Source: Mucilaginibacter robiniae (GTDB lineage Bacteria > Bacteroidota > Bacteroidia > Sphingobacteriales > Sphingobacteriaceae). Taken from it: 64,000 nucleotides of DNA. Below are positions 18,053-27,779 of this stretch, in pieces; the first letter of the stretch is position 1; each line of letters starts with the position of its first letter. The notes below the pieces were generated by a model. The model had not been told where the DNA came from. It did not search any database and saw nothing but the letters and a program-made list of their open reading frames with translations. Location of the stretch: assembly GCF_012849215.1 (NCBI RefSeq), contig NZ_CP051682.1, positions 1,116,001 to 1,180,000 on the forward strand. The letters run 5' to 3'. The position numbers and the translations under genes are program-made.

Positions 18053-19231
18053 ATGCAAAAGAGCAACCTTTTAACTTCAGTAACAGTTATAGCTACTCTC
18101 CTATTTTCATCGTGCGGCGGTAAGCAAGACCAAGCAGGCGGTGCGGGTCCTATGGGCGGTCCGCAGGCGCCGCAGAGCTACCAGGTATTTACCGTGTCTA
18201 ACCAGTCGGCCACTTTGAACTCCGATTATCCAGCCACCTTACAAGGTGAGCAAAACATTGAGATACGCCCTAAAGTGGATGGCTTTGTGGATAAAATTTA
18301 CATCGACGAAGGTTCGGTGGTTAAGAAAGGACAATTACTTTTCAGAATTAATGCACCACAGTACACGCAGGAAGTTAACACTGCCGCAGCAGCCATCAGC
18401 AGCGCGCAGGCCGATGTAAGTGCAGCCCAGTTACAGGTCAACAAAGCCAAACCACTGGTTGAAAAAGATATCATCAGCCATTATGAACTGGAATCGGCTC
18501 AATACACCTTACAGGCACGTAAGGCAGCCTTAACGCAAGCCAGAGCAGCTTTATCTAATGCCCGCACTAACCAGGGTTATACTACTATTACCAGCCCGGT
18601 TAATGGTGTGGTTGGTACCTTGCCTTATAAAACCGGAAGTTTGGTAAGCAGTACCAACGCACAGCCGCTTACTACTATATCAAACATCGGTAAAGTATAT
18701 GCTTACTTTTCATTGAACGAAAAGCAACTACTTGATTTTTCAAGAACGGTGAAAGGTCGTTCTCTCAACGAAAAACTAGCCAATACACCACCAGTAACCC
18801 TGATTTTGGCCGACGGCAGTACTTACCCAGACAAAGGCCGCGTTGAAACTATTGGTGGCTTAATTAGCACCGAAACTGGTTCGGCAAGCTTTCGGGCTAC
18901 CTTCCCTAACCCGGTTGGTTTGCTGCGCAGTGGTAGCAGTGCTTCGGTACGCATTCCGCAACAAGTTAAACAAGGCATTCTGGTTCCTCAAAAATCAACT
19001 TACGAGTTACAGGGTAAACACTTTGTATATGTAGTTGACCAGAGCAACGCCGTAAAAAGTGTAGAAATCGAGATTATGGATTTAGCAGCCGGCCAATACT
19101 ATGTGGTAACCAGCGGCTTAAAAAATGGCGACCGCGTGGTGTATGATGGCACCAGCTCGTTACAAGATGCGGTTAAAATAAAACCTGAACCGATGCAGGA
19201 CAGCCAGGTTTATCAAAACCTAAATCAATAA
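18053..19231 (+). CDS. RND efflux periplasmic adaptor (membrane fusion lipoprotein)
   Basis: 392 residues from ATG 18053, where a lipoprotein signal begins (MQKSNLLTSVTVIATLLFSSCGG; Cys of FSSC lipidated). A low-complexity Gly/Pro stretch (GPMGGPQAPQ) leads to the HlyD/AcrA core: lipoyl half-motif IEIRPKVDGFVDKIYIDEG, GSVVKKGQLLF, a helical hairpin (AAAAISSAQADVSAAQLQ to KAALTQARAAL), the second lipoyl half TTITSPVNGVVG, then the beta-barrel and membrane-proximal domains. It bridges pump and outer-membrane channel. First structural gene of the efflux operon, 69 bp before the pump gene. Confidence 0.93.
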   Translation: MQKSNLLTSVTVIATLLFSSCGGKQDQAGGAGPMGGPQAPQSYQVFTVSNQSATLNSDYPATLQGEQNIEIRPKVDGFVDKIYIDEGSVVKKGQLLFRINAPQYTQEVNTAAAAISSAQADVSAAQLQVNKAKPLVEKDIISHYELESAQYTLQARKAALTQARAALSNARTNQGYTTITSPVNGVVGTLPYKTGSLVSSTNAQPLTTISNIGKVYAYFSLNEKQLLDFSRTVKGRSLNEKLANTPPVTLILADGSTYPDKGRVETIGGLISTETGSASFRATFPNPVGLLRSGSSASVRIPQQVKQGILVPQKSTYELQGKHFVYVVDQSNAVKSVEIEIMDLAAGQYYVVTSGLKNGDRVVYDGTSSLQDAVKIKPEPMQDSQVYQNLNQ

Positions 19232-19300
19232 CCGATACCTAATTACCAGCGGTTATTGCTATAAGCATCCGCTTTAAACTATTCAGCTTAAACAACTCGT

Positions 19301-22300
19301 ATGTTACGCAAATTTATTGAAAGGCCGGTATTATCTACCGTTATATCGGTCATTATCGTTATACTGGGTATATTGGGGCTTACCTCGCTTCCCATATCTG
19401 AATACCCCGAAATTGCACCGCCAACGGTGCAGGTTTCTGCATCATACACTGGTGCCAACGCCGATGTAGTAATGAACAGCGTTATTGTTCCGTTGGAGGA
19501 ACAGATAAATGGTGTGGAGAACATGACCTACATGACCTCGACCGCCAGTAATGATGGTACAGCCAACATTACCGTTTACTTTAAACTGGGTACCAACCCC
19601 GATTTGGCGGCGGTTAACGTACAAAACCGGGTATCAAAAGCTACGCCTTTGCTGCCTGCCGAGGTAACCAAAGCGGGTGTGACTACTGCTAAACAACAAA
19701 GCAGTATGGTGATGGTGTTTGCCATTTCCAGTTCAAATAAATCTTACGACCAGACTTTCTTACAGAATTATGCCAACATCAACTTGCTTCCGCAATTAAA
19801 ACGTATTAATGGTGTAGGTGATGCCAGCGTATTTGGCCAGCAGGATTACTCGATGCGTATTTGGCTGAAGCCTGATGTCATGGCCACTTATGGTTTGGTA
19901 CCTGATGATGTTAATGCCGCCTTAGCTGAACAAAATATTGAGGCTGCTCCAGGTAAAATTGGTGAAAACAGCAATCAATCATTCCAGTATGTATTAAAAT
20001 ACAAGGGCCGTTTAAAAACACCTGCGGAGTTTTCCAACATTGTAATCCGATCAGGCACTAACGGGCAATTGTTACGCTTAAAAGACGTGGCACGTGTTGA
20101 ACTTGGTTCTTTAAGTTATGCGAGCAACTCTCAAACTAATGGTAATCCTTCTATTGCCGTTGCCGTTTACCAAACTGCAGGTTCCAACGCGCACGAGATG
20201 ATTAAGCAGTGCGAAGAAACTATTGCCAATGCTTCAAAAAGCTTCCCGGCTGGTGTTAAAGCTATTCCAATTTTTAGTGCAAACGAATTCCTGGACGTAT
20301 CTATCGAAAAGGTAATTCATACACTGATTGAAGCTTTCGTATTGGTATTTATTGTAGTATTCGTTTTCCTGCAAGATTTCCGTTCTACTTTAATTCCGGC
20401 TATTGCAGTACCGGTAGCTATTGTGGGTACCTTCTTCTTCCTGCAACTATTCGGCTTTACCATCAACTTATTAACCTTGTTCGCCTTGGTACTGGCTATT
20501 GGTATCGTAGTGGATGATGCTATTGTGGTTGTGGAAGCGGTACACGCCAAACTTGACCATGGCGCACAATCAGCCAGAGCGGCAACTACAGAAGCCATGA
20601 GCGAGATTAGCGGCGCTATTATTTCCATTACGCTGGTTATGGCATCCGTGTTTATTCCGGTTTCTTTTATTACCGGTTCTAGCGGTGTGTTTTATAAACA
20701 GTTTGGTTTAACGCTGGCCATATCAATCTTGATTTCGGCAGTTAACGCGCTAACCTTAAGTCCGGCACTTTGCGCATTGTTATTAAAGCCACATGCCGAA
20801 GGCGAGCATCATAACACCAGCTTTTTACACCGTTTTTATACTGCTTTCAACACCGGCTTCGATGCCATGACTGAAAAATACAGACGTTCAGTTAAATTCC
20901 TGTCTGCTAAAAAATGGATTGCTGTAGGTGCTATTGCCGTATTTGGCGTGTTGTTCTGGTTCTTGTTAAAAATTACACCAAGCGCATTCGTGCCTAACGA
21001 AGATCAAGGCTTTATTATCGGTGATATCTCTTTACCACCATCCTCTTCTTTAGAGCGCACCACTGAGGTAGCTAACCAAGTAGCCAACATTGCAAGCAGC
21101 TTGCCTGAGGTTGAATCGGCTACACGTATTGCTGGTCAGGGCATCTTAAGTGGCGCGGGTGGTTCTTACGGCGTAATCTTCATCAAGCTTAAACCGTGGG
21201 ATCAGCGTAAAGGTAAAGAACACGATGTGAATGCCGTAACGGGCAAACTATTCGGCATGACCGCAAGCATTAAAGCGGCTCGTATTTTGTTCCTGGTGCC
21301 ACCATCATTGCAAGGTTTTGGTAACAGCAGTGGTTTTGAGTTCCAGTTGCAGGATAAAACCGGCGGCGATATCTCTCACTTTGTGGAAGTAAACGGCAAG
21401 TTCCTGGCTGCGTTAAACAAACGCCCGGAAATACAATATGCTACTACCTTCTTCAATACTAACTTCCCGCAGTACCAGGTTGATGTTAATGTGCCAAAAT
21501 GTAAAGATGCCAATATCCCGGTAAGTTCGGTACTAAGTACCCTGCAAGGATATTACGGTGGTTTATATGCTTCAAACTTTAACGAGTTTGGTAAGCAGTA
21601 CCGTGTAATGATTCAGGCTGATGCTGCTTATCGTGGTACTCCCGAAAGCTTGAACAACATATATGTTCGCACTAATAATGGTGTGATGGCTCCGATATCA
21701 GAGTTTGTAACCTTGAAAAGAGTTTACGGTCCGGAATCTATAAAACGCTTTAACCTTTACACTTCCATCTCTATTACTGGTGCGCCTAAACCGGGCTACA
21801 GCTCGGGTGATGCTATTAAGGCAATACAGGAAGTTGCCGCGCAAACCTTGCCTGCAGGTTATGGTTACGAGTTCTCGGGCCTGACTCGGGAAGAAATATC
21901 AGGCGGCAGTCAAACTATCTTCATCTTTATGCTGTGCTTGGTATTCGTATACTTCCTGCTTAGTGCACAGTACGAAAGCTACATTCTGCCGTTTGCCGTA
22001 TTGTTATCACTCCCAATTGGTTTGGCCGGAGCGTTCCTGTTTGCAAAAATATTTGGTGTTGAAAACAACATCTATTTGCAAATTACACTCATCATGCTGA
22101 TCGGCTTGCTTGCCAAAAATGCCATCCTGATTGTAGAGTTTGCTGTAATGCGCCGCAAAAATGGTTTAAGCATAACGCAGGCCGCCATTGATGGTGCGGT
22201 AGCTCGTTTACGCCCTATCCTGATGACCTCTTTCGCTTTCATCTTCGGCCTTGTTCCGCTGATGCTGGCATCAGGTGCGGGTGCAGAAGGTAACCGTTCT

Positions 22301-22453
22301 ATTGGTACCGGTGCGGTAGGCGGTATGCTTATCGGTACCATATTCGGTGTATTTGTAATTCCGGCGCTGTTCATCATCTTCCAGACCCTACAAGAGCGTA
22401 TAGGTAGAAAACCTGAAGCTGTAGTTGCTCATGAACATGCCGAAGCATTATAA
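19301..22453 (+). CDS. RND efflux pump, hydrophobe/amphiphile (AcrB/HAE1) family
   Basis: 1050 residues, full length for the family. The N-terminus (RPVLSTVISVIIVILGILGL), the porter-domain start ISEYPEIAPPTVQVSASYTG, the TM4 proton-relay acidic pair in GIVVDDAIVVVEAV and the TM10 Lys segment MLIGLLAKNAILIVEFAV are all present. Two repeats of six transmembrane helices flank large periplasmic loops. HAE1 pumps export drugs, dyes, bile salts or similar amphiphiles using the proton gradient. It sits between adaptor and outer-membrane channel genes, controlled presumably by the upstream TetR protein. Substrate cannot be told. Confidence 0.95.
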   Translation: MLRKFIERPVLSTVISVIIVILGILGLTSLPISEYPEIAPPTVQVSASYTGANADVVMNSVIVPLEEQINGVENMTYMTSTASNDGTANITVYFKLGTNPDLAAVNVQNRVSKATPLLPAEVTKAGVTTAKQQSSMVMVFAISSSNKSYDQTFLQNYANINLLPQLKRINGVGDASVFGQQDYSMRIWLKPDVMATYGLVPDDVNAALAEQNIEAAPGKIGENSNQSFQYVLKYKGRLKTPAEFSNIVIRSGTNGQLLRLKDVARVELGSLSYASNSQTNGNPSIAVAVYQTAGSNAHEMIKQCEETIANASKSFPAGVKAIPIFSANEFLDVSIEKVIHTLIEAFVLVFIVVFVFLQDFRSTLIPAIAVPVAIVGTFFFLQLFGFTINLLTLFALVLAIGIVVDDAIVVVEAVHAKLDHGAQSARAATTEAMSEISGAIISITLVMASVFIPVSFITGSSGVFYKQFGLTLAISILISAVNALTLSPALCALLLKPHAEGEHHNTSFLHRFYTAFNTGFDAMTEKYRRSVKFLSAKKWIAVGAIAVFGVLFWFLLKITPSAFVPNEDQGFIIGDISLPPSSSLERTTEVANQVANIASSLPEVESATRIAGQGILSGAGGSYGVIFIKLKPWDQRKGKEHDVNAVTGKLFGMTASIKAARILFLVPPSLQGFGNSSGFEFQLQDKTGGDISHFVEVNGKFLAALNKRPEIQYATTFFNTNFPQYQVDVNVPKCKDANIPVSSVLSTLQGYYGGLYASNFNEFGKQYRVMIQADAAYRGTPESLNNIYVRTNNGVMAPISEFVTLKRVYGPESIKRFNLYTSISITGAPKPGYSSGDAIKAIQEVAAQTLPAGYGYEFSGLTREEISGGSQTIFIFMLCLVFVYFLLSAQYESYILPFAVLLSLPIGLAGAFLFAKIFGVENNIYLQITLIMLIGLLAKNAILIVEFAVMRRKNGLSITQAAIDGAVARLRPILMTSFAFIFGLVPLMLASGAGAEGNRSIGTGAVGGMLIGTIFGVFVIPALFIIFQTLQERIGRKPEAVVAHEHAEAL

Positions 22454-22494
22454 TAAGATAACAGGATTTCAACCATTTGATAAGAACACAAGAA

Positions 22495-23904
22495 ATGATT
22501 CATTCCTATAAAAAGCAAATATTTACAGCGCTATCCGTAGCGATGGTATTTGCTTCCTGCGTCACCAAGAAATACCAACAACCTGCACTTAAAACGGTTA
22601 ATGTGTTTCGGGACACAACAATTACTGATAGCACAAGCATAGCTGACCTACCGGTCAATCAACTGTTTACCGATACGGTATTACAAAACCTGATTGCAGA
22701 AGGCATCAGAGAAAACCTCAACCTAAAAACGGCCATACAACGCATTAACGAGGCTGAAGCTAACTTAATACAGGCCAGAGCGGCTTATCTTCCAAGTGTA
22801 TCTGGCTTTGCCCAGGCTACCCGGGCAAAACAATCGGCAGCCGGTTTAAACTTTCCACCTGAATTTGCCAGTTCTTTCAACCTAACCACTACTACCTACC
22901 AATTAGGGTTAAGTGCAAGTTGGGAAGCAGACATTTGGGGTAAGTTCAGCAGTACCAAACGTGCAGCGCTGGCTACGTTCCTGCAAAATGACGCCGCTAA
23001 AAGAGCAGTACAAACCCAATTGATTGCAGACATTGCCAACAATTATTATAACCTGCTTGCCTTAGATAAGCAACTTGCTATTACCGAAGAAACGCTTAAA
23101 AATCGTATCAGTGAGGTAGAAACCATGAAAGCGCTAAAAGAAAGCGCAGTGGTTAACGGTGCAGCTGTGGTACAAAGCGAAGCCAACCGTTATGCTGCAG
23201 AGGTTACTATACCAGATTTGAAAAGAAGTATTCGCGAAACCGAAAACGCCTTGTCTATTTTATTGGCAAGAGCGCCGGGCAGAATCAATCGCGCATCTTT
23301 AGCTGACCAAAAACCTTACGAGAACCTTTTGATTGGCGTTCCTTCTCAGCTGTTAAGAAACCGTCCGGATGTACAGGAGTCAGAATATGCTTTCAGAAGT
23401 GCATTTGAAAACACCAATTTGGCTCGTACCTACTTCTACCCTTCGTTAACTATCAGCGGTCAGGGTGGTGTATCTGCTTTAAAGATTAAGGATCTTTTTG
23501 AACACTCTTTATTTTACAACGTAGTAGGCGGACTAACTCAGCCTATATTTAACCGTGGCATCAACAAGGCCCGTTTACGTGTAGCGCAGGCTCAGCAACA
23601 GGAAGCTTACTACAGCTTCCAGCAATCTTTACTCACTGCAGGGCAAGAAGTATCAAACGCTTTATATGCTTACCAAACTGCGGTAGAAAAGCAAACGTCA
23701 AGATCAAACCAATTAAAGGCGCTTGAAAAATCGGTTGATTTTACCAAAGAGTTGTTGCGTTACAGCTCAGCAACCAACTATACCGATGTATTAACCTCAG
23801 AACAAAGTTTACTTTCGGCTCAATTAAGCAGCATAAACGACCGTTTGCAACAGCTTCAGGCGGTTGTAAACCTGTACCGTGCTTTAGGCGGCGGCTGGAA
23901 ATAA
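22495..23904 (+). CDS. TolC-family outer-membrane efflux lipoprotein (NodT type)
   Basis: 469 residues from ATG 22495; the frame extends to a TTG at 22477, but the ATG starts a lipoprotein signal (MIHSYKKQIFTALSVAMVFASC, lipidated Cys in FASC). Two repeated OEP domains: INEAEANLIQARAAYLPSV in the first and RLRVAQAQQQEAYYSFQQ / ALRYSSA-type segments in the second. LLRNRPDVQESEYAFR is a typical NodT-family motif. It completes the tripartite pump. The gene lies 41 bp after the pump gene and is followed by a terminator. Confidence 0.93.
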   Translation: MIHSYKKQIFTALSVAMVFASCVTKKYQQPALKTVNVFRDTTITDSTSIADLPVNQLFTDTVLQNLIAEGIRENLNLKTAIQRINEAEANLIQARAAYLPSVSGFAQATRAKQSAAGLNFPPEFASSFNLTTTTYQLGLSASWEADIWGKFSSTKRAALATFLQNDAAKRAVQTQLIADIANNYYNLLALDKQLAITEETLKNRISEVETMKALKESAVVNGAAVVQSEANRYAAEVTIPDLKRSIRETENALSILLARAPGRINRASLADQKPYENLLIGVPSQLLRNRPDVQESEYAFRSAFENTNLARTYFYPSLTISGQGGVSALKIKDLFEHSLFYNVVGGLTQPIFNRGINKARLRVAQAQQQEAYYSFQQSLLTAGQEVSNALYAYQTAVEKQTSRSNQLKALEKSVDFTKELLRYSSATNYTDVLTSEQSLLSAQLSSINDRLQQLQAVVNLYRALGGGWK

Positions 23905-23929
23905 TTCATTTTATTTTACTGATGATAAC

Positions 23930-23965
23930 AAAAAGGGAGGTCCTGCTAGCAGGCCTCCCTTTTTT
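23930..23965 (+). terminator. Terminator of the RND efflux operon
   Basis: AAAAAGGGAGG ... CCTCCCTTTTT stem, with an inner CTGCTAGCAG palindrome, ending in T6. It starts 26 bp after the channel stop codon. Confidence 0.85.
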
Positions 23966-24093
23966 CTTGTATTAACTGCTAAACTGTTAATATAAAGGCT
24001 AATTGCTGTAAAACATTATTAGATAAAATCGTTTTTTTTGCAATCCCTGATTAATGTATTTATGCGCATTCCGATATCATAGCTAGTTAAATA

Positions 24094-24564
24094 GTGTCTA
24101 CCGTTTATAAGTTTCTTGAAGGAGGCGGACAGATGGGTGAACTGATCCGCAACACCAATTGGTCGTCTACCACGCTAGGTAATCCTGATACCTAGCCCGA
24201 TAGCCTCACTTATGCTGTCAGTATAGGGCTGATGTAGATAAAATTGGACCGGTAATTACCAACTTGCTCAGCAACGCAGTAAAATATTCACCCAAAGTAA
24301 AAAATGTGGCGGTAAGTTGCCAGCAAGACGGTAGCATGGTAAAAATTAGCGTAAATGATGAAGGTATGGGGGTTTTACTCACAAGATTTAGATAAGCTTT
24401 TTTAGCGCTATTACCGGGTAGAAAGCAAGCATGCTCAACACATTTCAGGCTTTGGTATTGGCTTATATTTATGTGCCGAAATTATTCAGCACCACCATGG
24501 TGAAATTGGGATAGAAAGCCAGGTGAGCAAAGGCAGTACTTTTTGGTTTACCTTACCTTTATAA
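24094..24564 (+). pseudogene. Collapsed PAS/GAF-type sensor histidine kinase
   Basis: Translating three frames recovers both ends of one kinase. The first frame (from GTG 24094) gives FLEGGGQMGELIRNTNW, then SSTTLGNPDT and stop; this is the typical N-terminus (GGGEMG..DWS.TPLG.P..WP) of large PAS kinases. About 25 codons on, another frame gives VDKIGPVITNLLSNAVKYSP (N-box) and VNDEGMG (G1), then a frameshift to DLDKLF-stop-RYYRVESK and GFGIGLYLCAEIIQ (G2) up to the natural end FTLPL. The sensor and His-box regions are missing and there are at least two stops and one shift. It cannot make a kinase. The response regulator gene 178 bp downstream was probably its partner. Confidence 0.8.
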
Positions 24565-24741
24565 AAAAGCCAAAGTTTCATTTCTAATGCTTCTTACAAG
24601 CGCTGCAATACGTTTTAAAACTGCAGCGCTTCTATATCAACATATGCTGATAAGCTCTAATTAACTTCTAATAACATTTATTTAGTAATTATTTATATTT
24701 GCCACCGCATTTCCCTGATTAATTTAAACTGTATTGATGGC

Positions 24742-25125
24742 GTGAAAAAGAGAATCTTAATTATTGAGGATGATTCCAGCATTCTGGATATTGTCACCTT
24801 TATCTTAACGGAAGAAGGGTATGATGTTATAGCAGCTGCTCCCTGGCCTGCCGATCAGCTACATCATTATTCTGCCGATTTAATTTTACTGGATGAATGG
24901 ATTAATGAACGTGAAGGACATTTATTGTGCACCGAATTAAAGGATATGCACGAAACCCAGCACATTCCTGTAATTATTCTTTCCACCGCACTCAATATTG
25001 AAGACATTGCCGTAAAATGCAAAGCAGAAGGCTACATACGCAAGCCTTTTGATATTGATGATTTAGTGCAGGAAGTAGAAAACTGCTTTTCAGGCCATTA
25101 CCGTGAGTCTGCCGTTATCCGGTAA
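24742..25125 (+). CDS. Single-domain response regulator (CheY-like receiver)
   Basis: 127 residues starting with GTG at 24742 (GTG AAA AAG AGA). It holds only a receiver domain: acidic pair in IIEDDSS, phospho-acceptor Asp in LILLDEWI, the switch Ser/Thr in VIILSTA and Lys in YIRKPF. No output domain is present. Such regulators act through protein contacts or as phosphorelay intermediates. Its likely kinase, immediately upstream, is a pseudogene, so this regulator may be orphaned or served by another kinase. It converges with batE. Confidence 0.88.
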   Translation: MKKRILIIEDDSSILDIVTFILTEEGYDVIAAAPWPADQLHHYSADLILLDEWINEREGHLLCTELKDMHETQHIPVIILSTALNIEDIAVKCKAEGYIRKPFDIDDLVQEVENCFSGHYRESAVIR

Positions 25126-25184
25126 TATCAGCAATCTAACACATCTCAAGTAGGTTATAATACACTGTTTACAGTATAGCTTTA

Positions 25185-25973
25185 CTATATCTGCTTAACA
25201 TTGTTGTAGGCTACCCAGCCTTCGTTACCATTAGGCAGCTTTATTTTCATCCAGCCGTTCTGGTTGTTCAGCACCCCTACTTTGGTACCATCATGCAATA
25301 CTAACAAGCTTTTAGCGGCAGTAGCAGGTGTGCTTTTTACGGCCACTGCTCCACCAAAAATTATAGCTTCATGATGATGGTTAAAATAGTGCAACTGCCG
25401 GTTAGCTATAAAAATACTGATAAAGCCCAAGCCTATTAAAACCAAGCCGCTGTAAAATGATGCTTTTTTAAGCAACACCGTACCAGCAAACAAATAATAG
25501 CTCAGCAAGGCAAAGCCCAACAGCACATACACAATACTCAATACTGCTAAAGCATGTAATGAGAAAGCGAGAATAAAAGCATGCCACCAGCGAGTAATAA
25601 AAAACTCAGGTTCCGGATCTAACTTATCGGCTGTTTTTTGCCGGGCAAATTGCAGGTTCACTTTGATAGCTTCATCACCGGGCGATAGTTTATACGCTTT
25701 TTCATAATAAAGCATAGCCCAAGCTATATCTCCGTTTCTGTAGTAAGCATTACCCAAATTATAATAAACGGCTACTGATTGGTATCCTTCATCAACGATT
25801 TGTTTATAAAAGCTGATAGCCTCATTATAATGCTTCTTAGCATAAGCGCTATTACCTTTGGCAAAGGCTGCTTCTGTAGCAGGGTTAGCAGCTAATGATA
25901 GTAAGGGCAAAACCATAAACCCCAACAGGCACCAAACAAGCCGATGTTTTTTACAAGCTATCTTCAATATCAT
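25185..25973 (-). CDS. batE: BatE: TPR and SH3-domain membrane protein of the Bat operon
   Basis: 262 residues: signal/anchor at the N-terminus, two TPR units about 30-105 (GNSAYAKKHYNEAISFYKQI; YYNLGNAYYRNGDIAWAMLY), two transmembrane helices about 130-185 and a C-terminal bacterial SH3 domain (GTKVGVLNNQNGWMKIKLPN, GNEGWVAYNNVK). This order is that of BatE. The TPR part would be periplasmic. Last gene of the moxR-bat operon, overlapping batD by 23 bp. Bat proteins are linked to aerotolerance and envelope stress in Bacteroidota, but the molecular function is not settled. Confidence 0.85.
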   Translation of the reverse strand: MILKIACKKHRLVWCLLGFMVLPLLSLAANPATEAAFAKGNSAYAKKHYNEAISFYKQIVDEGYQSVAVYYNLGNAYYRNGDIAWAMLYYEKAYKLSPGDEAIKVNLQFARQKTADKLDPEPEFFITRWWHAFILAFSLHALAVLSIVYVLLGFALLSYYLFAGTVLLKKASFYSGLVLIGLGFISIFIANRQLHYFNHHHEAIIFGGAVAVKSTPATAAKSLLVLHDGTKVGVLNNQNGWMKIKLPNGNEGWVAYNNVKQI

Positions 25974-27768
25974 GAATTATGGTTTTAGATTGATTAAAAA
26001 CCTCATTTTCTGCTATGCCCGAAACTGGTGCATAACGCGCCATCTCACATAAATCAAGTGTATGCACCAGCTGATTAATCAGTGGTTCCTGTACCTGCCG
26101 GGCGCGCAAGCCAGCAACTATATTTTCTCTATTTAAATCAGCTACCGGGATGTTCAGCTTATTGCTTAAATAACCATATAACCCACGGAAAACTGCTTCA
26201 TAAAATGCTTTTGAGTTGCCTGCATTTAATTGTTTTTGTGCATTTACCAGGTGCTTAGCTGCTATTCTGCTTGCTTTGCGGCTTTTCACTTTTACTATAT
26301 CACTATTATATTGTTCATACCATTTTCGGTAGGCATAGGCAGCACCAAACAGCAACGGCCCCAATAGCAACAACACGTAATACCAAATTGAACCGAAAAA
26401 GCCCTGCCCCACTTTACTTAAATCTACATCATCAGTTTTAATGTTACGTATATCTTTTTCGGTACGGGTAATATCCTGCTCATCGTCGGCATAGGCAGTC
26501 ACATTATTTTCGGTCGGTCCTTTGTTTACCTTCACCGAAAAGCTTGGTGTAGCAATGGTTTGATACCTGCCGGTTTCCGGATTAAAATAAGAAAACTTGA
26601 CAGGCTCAATAGTAGGATTACCTTGATGCCGGGGAATGAGCAAATAGCTATACGTACGGTACCCGGATACACCATTAGCATTTTCAGACAGGCTATCCGT
26701 TACTTTCGGATCAAACTTTTCAAAATCGGCAGGGAATATGGCATTAGGCGCTTGCATAAGCATTAAGTTGCCGGCTCCGCTAACCGTAACTTTATAGTTC
26801 AGCTGCTCGCTGGATTTCAGCTCCTTTTTATCTAAGGAGGCATTAACGGTAAAGTGCCCCACTGCTCCGCCAAAATCAGCTGGCTTACCGACCTCTGGCA
26901 ATGGTTTTACATGCAGCGTTACTTTATTACTTTTAGCCTGATATTTTACTTCGCGCACGTTGTTGCCAAAAAACTGCTCCATAAAATCTTCGGTAGGCAC
27001 AGGTTGCTGTACTACAAAAGTCATGGCCATTGGCTCAATGCTAATATCGCCGCTGTGTTCGGGAAATAAAATTACCTGCTTAATATCAGCTACGCGGTAA
27101 GCCTGCCCTTTGTAAACCTCGGTGCGCCATTGTACATAAGGCGTTTTTGATTTGATATCCTCATTCCAGAACCCGTTAAAGTCAGGCATTTTATCCAACT
27201 GATTAGCCTCAATACCCAAGCGGGTGTACAAACGGTAAGTTAACGTAAGCTGCTCACCTTGGTAAACTGATGGCTTGCTCACAATAGCCTTGATGAATAA
27301 AGATTTGCCAATATCACCCGAACTTACCTGTTGCAAATCGTCAGCACCACTCCCTTGGCTACTGCCCGAACGAGCATTTTGCTGCACAGGTGCGCCCTTT
27401 ACTACCTTTATTTTAATAGGCGCTGTGGTGTATCTTTTGCCACCTACCACTATACTGGCGGGTTCAATTACAAACTCGCCTGTTTGAGGGGCCACCAAAT
27501 CATAACTGTAAGCAGTGCTTGTGCTCGAATTACCATTAATAGAGGTCATGCTGGTAGATACATTAGGGCCAGCTACTACTTCAAAGCCACGCAATGGTGG
27601 CGGCACAAAGCTGGCACCTTCGGCATTTACCGAGAAGGTGATTTCAAAAGGCTCGCCGGTACCTACCTGCGTTTTACTTACTGACGCTGTAAATCGCACA
27701 TTTTGGGAAAAGGCTACCTGGCTCAGCAACCCTAAAAATAGCACTATATAATAGCGGATCCGCATCAT
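25951..27768 (-). CDS. batD: BatD: oxygen-tolerance membrane protein
   Basis: 605 residues from ATG 27768 (MMRIRYYIVLFLGLLSQVAFSQ signal peptide); an upstream TTG would overlap batC and is less likely. Large periplasmic region of repeated Ig-like domains (VRFTASVSKTQVGTGEPFEI; IVSKPSVYQGEQLTLTYRLY; HFTVNASLDKKELKSSEQ), one transmembrane helix about 460-485 (IWYYVLLLLGPLLFGAAYAY) and a cytoplasmic helical tail. This matches BatD. It lies between batC and batE with short or overlapping junctions. Confidence 0.88.
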   Translation of the reverse strand: MMRIRYYIVLFLGLLSQVAFSQNVRFTASVSKTQVGTGEPFEITFSVNAEGASFVPPPLRGFEVVAGPNVSTSMTSINGNSSTSTAYSYDLVAPQTGEFVIEPASIVVGGKRYTTAPIKIKVVKGAPVQQNARSGSSQGSGADDLQQVSSGDIGKSLFIKAIVSKPSVYQGEQLTLTYRLYTRLGIEANQLDKMPDFNGFWNEDIKSKTPYVQWRTEVYKGQAYRVADIKQVILFPEHSGDISIEPMAMTFVVQQPVPTEDFMEQFFGNNVREVKYQAKSNKVTLHVKPLPEVGKPADFGGAVGHFTVNASLDKKELKSSEQLNYKVTVSGAGNLMLMQAPNAIFPADFEKFDPKVTDSLSENANGVSGYRTYSYLLIPRHQGNPTIEPVKFSYFNPETGRYQTIATPSFSVKVNKGPTENNVTAYADDEQDITRTEKDIRNIKTDDVDLSKVGQGFFGSIWYYVLLLLGPLLFGAAYAYRKWYEQYNSDIVKVKSRKASRIAAKHLVNAQKQLNAGNSKAFYEAVFRGLYGYLSNKLNIPVADLNRENIVAGLRARQVQEPLINQLVHTLDLCEMARYAPVSGIAENEVFNQSKTIIHDIEDSL

Positions 27769-27779
27769 TCTATTTATAC

